Assembly (NCBI RefSeq): GCF_954871325.1
Contig: NC_088776.1
Span: 41,806,569 to 41,870,568 of the forward strand
Reading direction: 5' to 3'
DNA length: 64,000 nucleotides
Source of the DNA: Gordionus sp. m RMFG-2023
Lineage: Eukaryota > Nematomorpha > Gordioida > Chordodea > Parachordodidae
A program made the position numbers and the translations under genes. The notes below the pieces were generated by a model that saw nothing but the letters and a program-made list of their open reading frames with translations, was not told where the DNA came from and did not search any database. Of the stretch, positions 55,508 to 64,000 are shown one piece after another. Within the stretch, counting starts at the first letter, position 1. Every line of letters begins with the position of its first letter.

Positions 55508-56382
55508 CATTCATTTATTCATCACCCACCAGGAGTTGTAGCGTGCACCATGTATATTCACTAATATATAGATCCTATACATGATGTATACCCGTTTTAT
55601 TATAGTGGACGGTGCCACTATGTAGTCAGCTAGCATAGTGAAGAAGAGAGAAATAAAAAATCCTATGTCAGGTAAATATATCCTTGGAAGATAACACTAT
55701 GTCTATAGAGCGTGTCCTGTTCCAGAGGCATCTAAGTTTTCTATAATTGTAAAATTAGTCCATGAAACCCATTATCCTAAGAATCCTATTATCCTTTGTT
55801 TGTTTTTTCCTGTTTCCATATTTCCTATTTGTTTTGTTTATTTTTTCCTTCATTACTCTATGTCATTAATTGGAGTCAATATCTTGTGTCCCCATAAATC
55901 CTTGTCTGTACTAAACAAGCGATGCTCGGGATCCTCATTATATTTATAACATTATCATTATTTTTATAGTGAACGCGAATCATTATTATTATTCGATCTT
56001 CCATGATTATCATTGTCGTTCGTCCAGTAGAAGAAGAATAAAGAAAAAGAAAAGATTTATCAAAAAGGAAAAATAGAAAAGAGAAAAAAATACCATCAAT
56101 CTCTTCATACTTCATTCTATCCATAGTTTCTAAGATAACCTGTGCCGAAAGCATAAATTGTCATTCAACTCCGGGAGAAATGGATAAAGGAAAATCAGGT
56201 GCGAGAGTAGTCTCATTCCTCCTAACGATTCCTGCTCTAGTTCAGCCCATGTCTAGGCATGTATTGTAGTTCCTTTAGATGTTTTTTGTTTTTACTGAGT
56301 GCCAAAAATCTGTAAACGAAAGATTGATCAAGTCCATATCCTTAAGACATTTTGCAAGGCAATAATATTTGGGAGCGCTCTG
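55508..56382. mobile_element. 875-bp unclassified insertion with 9-bp direct repeats
   Basis: Absent from the sister copy at 59379, which reads straight through, and flanked by aactgtgaa at 55499-55507 and 56383-56391. Composition is less AT-rich than its host. No terminal inverted repeat and no poly-A. A 92-codon minus-strand frame (56154-55876) has no family. It could be a solo LTR-like or SINE-like insert. Confidence 0.55.
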
Positions 56383-56935
56383 AACTGTGAATAATTATTC
56401 TGAATTTCATATTTTGTCATTTATTATATTATGCATACATAAACTAGCATATAAATAATTAAAACAATACAAGACATCTCTAAAAATAATCTTTTTTAAT
56501 ACAAAATCTATTTATTACAGTATAAAATATTTTCGATTGCTGATATAAAAAAATTTTGCGTCTAAAGAATTACAAGTGATAAAAAGGTTAATTAATTCAT
56601 ACATATGGCTCAATTAATAATGGTTAAAACTAATATAACTCTATTACCATTTTAAACAATGTTTTATAGAATGGAGTAATAAGGAAAAATTTATAGGCCT
56701 AACCAAATCAACAATTCTTGAAGAAAATAATATAAACGGCCAATCCAAATTATTAAATTTCTAAAAGATAATTTTCCATTTTTAGTGAAATATAAACGAC
56801 TACACAGTTGACCATTATTTATCTAAAATATGCAATCATATGCTCTCAGGTGCTGTAGTAATAATCTTAACTTGTATAGCCACACAAATAATAGATGCTG
56901 GTTAATTTGCAGTCATAGCCATGACACTCACGATG
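56383..56935 (+). repeat. Copy 1 of a shared ~600-bp block
   Basis: aataattattctgaatttc…ttatgcatac…gcagtcatagccatgac is repeated at 59540-60207 with small differences and a few small indels. Confidence 0.8.
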
Positions 56936-57582
56936 TTAACTAATATCAAAATTTATTATGTTTGAAAAATTGATAAAACAAAAACACCAAAAATCTTTAG
57001 AAGAAATTATGCAAATATATCGAAGCCTTAAGTTATTTACACGGCAAGGATGCCATATTAGAAATAAAACATTTTGTAACTATAAAATAAGAACCAGTGT
57101 GATATGATGAAAGCAATTAAGATTTTATATATTATTGTCGCACCATCTCTAGTTGGTATATTATATCTTAAAATAATAGTAGTTTGTAATAATATCAAAA
57201 ATATACTCGTATTAAAAATTTAACTCAAAACCATTTTCCAAATAAGAAAAAATAGCTTTTCCAAAAACACGTAAAAAAAGAGAAGAAAAGATATTTTATT
57301 TATTACATCTATTGTGGGATGAATAATAAGATGTTTTATTTCTAATAATATTTTTAAATAAATAGATAATAGATGGCGTTAAAGAATTGATTACAAATTA
57401 TTACTTATATTTATTATAAAAAGCATTTATTAGTAAAATTTATTAAAATATTAACTGTAATATATTATGTAACTGTCAAATACGTCTAAAAATGGCATTT
57501 TACCTAATATTTTATAACCAATCATATATAATAAAAGATTATAAACTATAGGTCTACTTACTTTTTATAAAGAAATCTCTTA

Positions 57583-57941
57583 GGCCACTTCCAGACAGAA
57601 CGTTTTTTCAAAGCGGTTTTTAGGTAATGTTACTAGCAATTTTTTTATTTATTTCCGAACAAATGATAATAATTTCTGGAATTAATATTTTATATAATAT
57701 AATATTTTTAATCGACTTTCAGACGCCATTTAATCATAAATCTAAAACAAACTGGTTTGATTTTTATTAATGATTAAATGACGTCTGAAATGAGGTCGTT
57801 GAAAATTTTTTTTAAAAAATATTTTATTATAAAAAATGAATTCTAGAAATTATTATCTTTTGTTTGGAAATAAATAAAAAAAATTGCTTGTAATATTACC
57901 CAAAAACCGCTTTGAAAAAAAGGTTCTATCTGGCAGTGGCC
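57583..57941. mobile_element. PIF/Harbinger-type MITE with TTA duplication
   Basis: Ends ggccacttccagacagaacg and (reverse complement) ggccactgccagatagaacc, with long inverted arms (tttcaaagcggtttttagg), flanked by TTA on both sides (57580-57582, 57942-57944). A 3-bp TWA target and GGCC-starting ends are typical of PIF/Harbinger. Confidence 0.7.
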
Positions 57942-58460
57942 TTATGCTTATTTGGAACTTGAAAATATTTTTAGGAAGAGGCATGGTAATTAAATTTAAA
58001 AATGAATAATATAGTTGAATAGTGATTTTGAACTCAGCTAATTACAATATTAAATTTGATAATTTTCAATTAATAAATGATTATATTTATTTAATTAGGG
58101 TTTTATAATAATTTAAATAATAAAAGTCAATTAAGCTTCAACTGTTAATGCTAAATTAATATTTAGTGACTAATATTGATATTCTATTTTTAACACAGAA
58201 TCTGATTGCAAGCTGAGATAGTAAAAATATAATTTATATGTATTAATCTAATCTAATAATTAAAATAGTATTCATTTAATAAAAATTTAGTGTTATTAAT
58301 TTTCAAATAATAAAATTAAATCTTACGTAATAGAATTATAAAAGAAATCGATCAGGGGGGCAATCAAAAAAATTTATTTTAAAAAATTTTTTGCATAAGG
58401 GGGCCATTCACATTTTTCAAGGGACTCAAGCCCCTGCGCCCCATCCCTAGTGACGCCACC

Positions 58461-59378
58461 ATTTAAGGATGATATTGGAGCCATTTTATCTCAAATAAGA
58501 TAATTTTGGTCAAAGGGGAATGTGTATTAAAACAAGCTAAATAATAATTTGTAGTAAATCTTTCTAAAAAAAGTCAACAAAATAATCAATTATTTTATAA
58601 TAATTTCCACTAAGAGAACTCTAATTAGAGTGCTTTACACAATCAAATTTAAATTTGGCATTAATATAAATAGAATATTATTCATCCACATAACACATAA
58701 AAATAAAATGCAGGATGTAACAATATATAGTAATCCGGAGGGTGTTAGATAGTTAACAATACCCAATATTATATAAAATCATGAATATATATAATCATAA
58801 CCATATCTAATTGACGAATATAATAATTCATAATTGTATAAATAATATATTACAATATATTTCTACATTACCACAGATATCAACCAAAAAATTATTTAGA
58901 TTTTTGAAGTTTTACGAATCCTTGATAGGGCGTCAGATTAAATTTTATTTAAAATTTCCAGCATTAATTTTTATGAAGTCGAATGATTTTCACATCTATA
59001 AATTATTTTAATATATTAGTTATAAAGTCAAGACAATTTTTAGCATAACTAAATTAGTATCTGCTAACTGAAAAGACTAATTTAAGTGACACAAACGATC
59101 AGTGGTTTCAACTGAATCATTAGTGGAAATTTCCGTGCAGAATTCTATTGGAAAAGTAAAATAATACAACATCTCTAGCATCAAAATTCTCATAAATGAT
59201 TTGATATAAGATGTTTACAAACGACCAACCTATCACTGGTCTAGAAGTCTCTTAAGTATATGGCATTTAGATTTACAGGATAGATAAATAAAACTACTAA
59301 AAATATTGTACAAGTGCTGAATTAAAAAAATCAAAATTTTTACAAGTTTATAATACCAATTATTAACACCAAGCAGCG
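58461..59378. other. AT-rich DNA, no gene seen
   Basis: A 66-codon frame (58811-59011) has no family resemblance. Confidence 0.35.
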
Positions 59379-60207
59379 CAGGGGCGTCGCTAGCCTACAA
59401 TCTCAGGGGGCTCAACTAAATATTTTTATGGGGGGGGCAAAGCCCCCATACTCCCTAATTTGAGGGACTTTGGCCCTTGCCCGGCCTTTTGCCGGGTTTT
59501 TTATTTATATATTTTATTTTTTAAATTTGCTAAACTCTGAACAATTATTCTGAATTTCATATTTTGTCATTTATTATATTATGCATACAAAATAAACTAG
59601 TATGTAAATAATTAAAACTATACAAGACATTTTTAAAAATAATATTTTTTTACAAAATCTATTTATTACATTATAAAATATTTTCTATGGCTGATATAAA
59701 AAATTTTGCATCTAAAGAATTACAAGTTATAAAAAAGATTAATTAATTCATACATATACCTCAATTGATAATGGTTTTAAAAAACCATAATATAATATAA
59801 TTCTTAGAAACTTACATTGACAAAAGGTCATGAAACTAATATAATTCTCTGTTACCATTTTAGACAATGTTTTATAGAATGGACTAATAAGGAAAATTTT
59901 TTAGGCCTAACCAAATCAACAATTCTTGAAGAAGAGAATATAAATAACCAATCCAAATCATAAAACTATATGGTGGTTATAACTTCCTCTTAGATGACAT
60001 GATGGAATTTTAAGTAATCAAAAAAATTATTGTGAGATATTAAATTTCTAAAAGATTATTTTCCATTTTTAATGATATATAAACGACTAGACAGTTATTG
60101 CTCATTTAAATCATGCAATCATATGCTCTCAGCAGCAGGAGTAATAATCTTAAATTACATTGTCACACAAATAATAGATGTTGATAATTTGCAGTCATAG
60201 CCATGAC
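59379..60207 (+). mobile_element. Second copy of the 55332-type element, 5' part
   Basis: Terminus caggggcgtcgctagcc, a hairpin ggggcaaagcccc, cccggccttttgccggg, then colinear with the first copy through 60207, where another insertion begins. The right end is not recognised. Confidence 0.6.
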
Positions 60208-60475
60208 CAGGGTTGCCAGGTCAAAATTTTCAAATTGCGGGAGAAATTTGGTATTATGCGGGAGAAATATGAAATTTGCGGTAGAAATATAAAAATTGCT
60301 AAAAAAAATTTTTTTATTAAAAATATATTAATTTATAAAAAAAACCAACGATCTTTTTTAAATATAAAAGAATGTAAACAAGATAAAATTTTATAAAAAA
60401 AATGATTTTAATTTTACAATTGAAAATATATTTTAGAATGTCCCGCAAAACAACCGCAATTGGAAATCTACCGTG
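60208..60475. mobile_element. MITE with cagggttgccagg end
   Basis: Left cagggttgccaggtc…tttcaaattgcggg; right (reverse complement) cacggtagatttccaattgcg. Similar but diverged ends; ttgcgggag repeats inside. It interrupts the copy-2 block exactly where copy 1 continues. No duplication visible. Confidence 0.5.
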
Positions 60476-60689
60476 TGTGTATAACATTATAGGGATAGGT
60501 TATCACGTATCACGTTAAATACATAATAAGGTACTCCAAAAATAAGAAATAATACAGATGCAACTACAGATGCGGCAATTATAATCACTTATCTTGTAGT
60601 ACATCATTCACAGAGATACTTATCATCACAATGTTGGTAGAATCTTTTTCCCATAATATTTAACAACTCTAATATAAATGAAAACTATA

Positions 60690-61260
60690 CTTGTAGAACA
60701 AAAATTAGCAAGACTATCATCAATGTTTTAGGGCCTAAATCCAAAAGGTCAATTCTTGACGATTTGAAAGATGGGCATACATATACAATTCTAACAGATG
60801 CATCTAGTCCTTGATCCTCCGCTATTTCAACAAAATAAAGGCCGTTTCAATAAAACTATTAAATTTTTTCCCCTCAAATAGTGAAAAATTTAAAGACATA
60901 GCTAACCATATAATGGTAAATATAGCAGATTCGAGATTATCAATAAATTGCATGTCAGCTTTCTGATCTGATAATGCCTCAGTGAATTTCGTAAAAACAG
61001 AGTGTATTTACAGAATTGAGTCAGCACAATATTGGTTGAGATATGTTCCTAATACCCGCCATCGATAAAATTTTATATACCATTAAAAAAATATTTTTTA
61101 AATAAAGATTATAAAAGCTGTCCCAACATTTTGAAAATTTTTTTCAATAATGAATGGCAGAGGTATATTTACGAATGATTTCACATGTAGAAAATCTACT
61201 ACATGCTGTTAATGTGTAGTTACAATCAGAAGAATCTTAACAAAGATTCACAAAATTATA
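60690..61260 (+). pseudogene. hAT transposase pseudogene, plus-strand copy
   Basis: Broken frames read ILTDASS (relatives: 'STDASN'), LNFFP, SDNASVNF (relatives: 'SADNAnvNFGG') and then KKYFLNKDYKSCPNILKIFF, with HVENLLHAVNV at the end. The last two blocks repeat in the opposite-strand copy at 62130-62020. No open protein. Confidence 0.65.
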
Positions 61261-61459
61261 GAAGATGTGTTCTTCTTTACAGTTAAAAATTGACAATAAA
61301 TTTTATGGCGCCATTGCTAAAACTTAATTAAATTTTATTTGAGATTTAAATAATAGAACTAAGTGTTTACCGTCGTTATTGAGATATTTATAAAATTCCT
61401 AGCATGACATATTATATATTTGTTTAACCATTAGCTCAGCCTCTAATGTTGTTATAGTA

Positions 61460-62335
61460 ATCCAATTTCTCTCCTTTTTCCAGGCAGTCCTTATCAGGCT
61501 AAAAAATGCGCTCGGATGAGGCATTAGAATGAGGTAAGGAGAAGACATACTCGCATATTTTTTCCAAGCATGGGGATTTATCGTTATTACGAAAAAATTC
61601 TACCCATTTCTCCTCTGCTTTTAGACCTTCTAACTTTAAGTATTTTGGCGAATCATAAAAAATAGAGAGAATTACAATCTCCTCAAACAAGACATCAATG
61701 TCTTTCGGTATTTTTAATATATTTATTAAATTATAAAAAACCATCAATTGATGGTTTCTGTTCCAAGGTCATAATAATTATACATTTGTAAATAGAGTTA
61801 TTAATATCAAATTTTGATTGTAAATATTCTAAAATTGGCTTAATAAAAATATCTACTTCATTTAAAAATTTATTAATTAGAGTATTATTTGAACATTTTA
61901 ATATAATATTTTTAGCAATAGCGCCATAAAATTTATTATTAATTTTTAAATGTAGAGATGATCAGAGCTGTAGCATGATTTTGTGAATCTTTTTTAATAA
62001 AGAATATTCTGATTGCAACTAAATATTAACTGAATGAAGTAGATTTCCTACATGTGAAACGAATCCCAAATATGCTTCTGCCATTTCATACTCGAAAAAA
62101 TTTTTCACAATTTTAGGACAGCTTTTAAAATCTCTATTTAAGAAGTATTTTTTTAAGGGTTTGTAAAATTTTAAAATTCTATTGATGGCAGGTATTAATG
62201 ACAACCACATGATAGGTATATATCGCAACAAATCACACCATTTCAAGTCAGACCACTTCACCAACTCTTTTAATATATTAACTCTTTTAGTTGATGAACT
62301 AAATTCGTTAAAATATTTCATCACAATTATTTCGA
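61460..62335 (-). pseudogene. hAT transposase pseudogene, minus-strand copy
   Basis: On the minus strand 62324-62019 encodes CDLLRYIPIMWLSLIPAINR, then PLKKYFLNRDFKSCPKIV, the block in which relatives read 'LLrhv.TRWLSLlPai.ril'. 61747-61499 encodes ICEYVFSLPHSNASSERIF, the C-terminal hATC motif. The intervening 270 bp holds frameshifted remains. It faces the plus-strand copy tail to tail, so the two form an inverted pair about 200 bp apart. Confidence 0.72.
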
Positions 62336-62371
62336 CATACTAGTACATTCATTGCCTTCTTGCAAGAATTA

Positions 62372-62672
62372 TGTAGTATATGGCATATACTGCTGTTGCG
62401 TTATTCTAATTTCTTAATCTTATTATATATTTTTATAATCTAATTTTTTGTTATTTGTTATAATCTAATTTTATTTTATAAACGGCGTAACCTTACTTTT
62501 TTAATATTATTTTACTTTTTTGTATTTCGTTTATATTCTAATTTGGACCTATAAAAAATGTATATAAGAGAAGTGTGAAATGAAAAAGTTAGTTAATAAA
62601 ATATATTTTTTATTTAATAAAGTTAATAAAACATATTTATTATTCACCGGCACATATTCATGTTATTCTACA
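62372..62672 (+). repeat. 5' LTR of a second LTR retrotransposon (301 bp)
   Basis: Starts tgtagtatatgg and ends atgttattctaca, with complementary TGTAG…CTACA ends. Contains a TATA-like cctataaaaaatgtatataa near 62549 and aataaa signals near 62597-62620. Boundaries rest on the TG…CA rule and the primer site that follows, because the 3' LTR is outside the window. Confidence 0.65.
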
Positions 62673-62695
62673 TGGTGCCTCCAGTTTTGGCAAAA
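62673..62695 (+). promoter_or_regulatory. Putative primer-binding site of the second element
   Basis: tggtgcctccagttttggc follows the LTR directly, beginning TGG. The nearby aaaagaaactcgcc resembles aaaaaaactcgcgacc after the first element's LTR, so the two elements are probably related. Confidence 0.5.
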
Positions 62696-62845
62696 GAAAC
62701 TCGCCTTATGGAAAATTTTTTTAAAAATAAAATTTTTTTCCCTTTGTAAATATGGTTAATAAAAAAAATTATAAAATGGTACAAACAATTCTATATAAGA
62801 TGGATAAAAAAAGGGTAAGTCATTTCAAAATTATTTTCATCAATT

Positions 62846-63082
62846 ATGTTCGCCTTCAAACTACTAAATGTACCCCATCAAATCTCCATCTACGATATTT
62901 TGTTTGAGTTAACCTATAATTCCGATGTCAACTTTTATAGGATAGACGGTACGGAGGACGTGTTGTTTGAATTTATGAACTTAAGAGATATGATTAATTG
63001 TTTCGAATTGTTAAATGGGAAACATTACATTTATGGTGACAATGATTTCATTGAATTAATCTGTATATTTACCAAAACATGA
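62846..63082 (+). CDS. Small ORF in the leader of the second LTR element
   Basis: 78 codons starting MFAFKLLNVPHQISIYDILF and ending ICIFTKT. It is in a different frame from the gag that follows 76 bp later. No family recognised. It could be a separate leader-encoded peptide or a 5' exon. Confidence 0.4.
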   Translation: MFAFKLLNVPHQISIYDILFELTYNSDVNFYRIDGTEDVLFEFMNLRDMINCFELLNGKHYIYGDNDFIELICIFTKT

Positions 63083-63158
63083 ATAGCTATACCAAAAATT
63101 TGAATTGATAAAATAATAAATGTTATAATTGCTTATTTATGTGTCTTATTAATTAAAT

Positions 63159-64000
63159 ATGGAAATTAAACAAGAATTTACACATAAGATCCCTAAGTTA
63201 GTGGGTCCTCTTACTGAAATTTATTTAGACAGAATATTAAATTACTTTTCGACCAGTACATTATCGGACTCTATTAAAATTAATACTTTGCTTAATAATT
63301 TATCAGACGAAGTTTTTGACGACATTAAGGCAATTTGTTCTGATACCGATATTTTAGATCTTAAAATTGTGATTAAAAAGTTAACCTATCTTTTACCAGC
63401 GCTAAATTTAAATACTTTAATTAATAAATTTAATCTTCTTCAACAAAACTCATCAGAGAGTTTTATGCTGTGGTACATTAGAGTATCGAAACTTCATAAG
63501 AAATGTAATTTTTTGGACGATAGTAGATTAAAAGAGAAGTTACGGACATCTACTTTAAACGATAAAATTAAATACAAATTCTCCAAAAATTTTGACCTTA
63601 CATTGAATCAGATGGTGGAATTAGGGGTGAAACTGGACTCTAGTAATATTAAGTCTGAGGATAATGATATAAGTTATATAAATAATGACAAAAAGTCCGA
63701 TAAAGATAAAAATTTTTGCAGTAGAAATGATAATAATTTTAGAAATAATTTTAGAAATAATTATGATAATAGATATAGAAATGGGAATTACAATAATAAT
63801 TTTAGATACAATTATGGTAATAATAATTCGCGATACCACGATAATTATAACAATTATAACTATAACAATTATCGCTATAATAATAATAATCAATCGAATT
63901 TTGGTAGAAATAATACATGGTATGATTATAATCAAAGAAAACAAATCCAATACGGTGACGGAAATCGTAACAATTACCAATCTTATTACAACAACTCAGA
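63159..64000 (+). CDS. gag: Gag of the second LTR retrotransposon (partial, runs off window)
   Basis: An uninterrupted frame of 280 codons from MEIKQEFTHKIPKLVGPLTE to the window end. Residues about 40-180 have the capsid pattern of Ty3/gypsy Gags: helices around ILDLKIVIKKLTYLLP, then FNLLQQNSSESFMLWYIRVS, LHKKCNFLDDSRLKEKLRTS and FSKNFDLTLNQMVELGVKLD (relatives: 'F….eesv.dy..rlr.la..Cnf….lr..l..gl….'). From about residue 185 it becomes almost purely Asn/Tyr/Arg (NNFRNNFRNNYDNRYRNGN…), with no Cys knuckle yet. Unlike the first element it is intact as far as visible, so it may be young. Confidence 0.8.
   Translation, partial: MEIKQEFTHKIPKLVGPLTEIYLDRILNYFSTSTLSDSIKINTLLNNLSDEVFDDIKAICSDTDILDLKIVIKKLTYLLPALNLNTLINKFNLLQQNSSESFMLWYIRVSKLHKKCNFLDDSRLKEKLRTSTLNDKIKYKFSKNFDLTLNQMVELGVKLDSSNIKSEDNDISYINNDKKSDKDKNFCSRNDNNFRNNFRNNYDNRYRNGNYNNNFRYNYGNNNSRYHDNYNNYNYNNYRYNNNNQSNFGRNNTWYDYNQRKQIQYGDGNRNNYQSYYNNS

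Larger units (their letters stand above)
55332..58460. mobile_element. TIR element, 3.1 kb, containing two later insertions
   Basis: Left cagaggtgtcactatcc and right (reverse complement) ggtggcgtcactaggg. A G12 run and cttcgg hairpins follow the left end. Flanks tttaaaaa and atttaagg are only similar, so the duplication is not proven. Its 5' part is colinear with 59379-60207, and 57300-57580 matches 29600-29850 inverted. Insertions sit at 55508-56382 and 57583-57941. Confidence 0.55.

Noticed and set aside
63621-63980. 119-codon Ile-rich minus-strand frame
   Set aside because: It is the shadow of the Asn/Tyr codons of gag on the opposite strand.

Overview
This is a window of eukaryotic nuclear DNA, very AT-rich (roughly three quarters A+T by eye), almost certainly from an animal. 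The only host gene I can name is a metazoan-type LRWD1/ORCA gene (origin-recognition-complex-associated WD40 protein). Its exons scatter over 39.2-52.75 kb on the + strand, with introns of about 50 bp to 6.7 kb. The species cannot be fixed from sequence alone. An invertebrate is likely from the very AT-rich introns, 45-60 bp short introns and dense hAT, Ty3/gypsy, Tc1/mariner and Helitron content. No bacterial-style genes, operons, rRNA or CRISPR were seen.

Layout. 0.3-3.5 kb: a decayed hAT element with 8-bp target duplication. 4-7.9 kb: GC-richer unrecognised DNA split by a second hAT element (5709-7459). 8-19 kb: AT-rich DNA with MITEs, a foldback element and a ~240-bp satellite. 19.25-25.9 kb: a Ty3/gypsy LTR retrotransposon with frameshifts and stops, whose leader carries two minisatellites. 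25.93-31.33 kb: an inverted segment. Its two ends cut the 3' LTR of the retrotransposon and the transposase gene of a ZMYM1-like hAT element; the missing part of each lies inverted at the far end. 31.3-36.9 kb: the rest of that hAT element, then a second TIR-bounded element (33256-36497), both inserted into the same minisatellite. The second element contains a modular gene of about 12 very small exons, nearly all multiples of three and all in phase 1, ending in a transmembrane exon. 37.6-38.6 kb: a Helitron Rep fragment and a hairpin/CTAG terminus. 39.2-52.75 kb: LRWD1, whose introns hold MITEs, a Tc1/mariner-like composite and a BED zinc-finger hAT fragment. 53-62.3 kb: more hAT, PIF/Harbinger and unclassified elements, including two tail-to-tail hAT transposase copies. 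62.37-64 kb: the 5' LTR and gag of another LTR retrotransposon that runs off the window.

How the parts relate. Most of the window is transposons nested in transposons, and target-site duplications allow several insertions to be ordered. In the LRWD1 exons the reading frames stay open and the splice phases mostly match across introns, so this gene looks functional, although its N-terminal leucine-rich-repeat part is not visible here. Two observations deserve most attention: the phase-1 mini-exon membrane-protein gene carried inside a hAT-like element, and the inversion that exchanged halves between an LTR and a hAT transposase.
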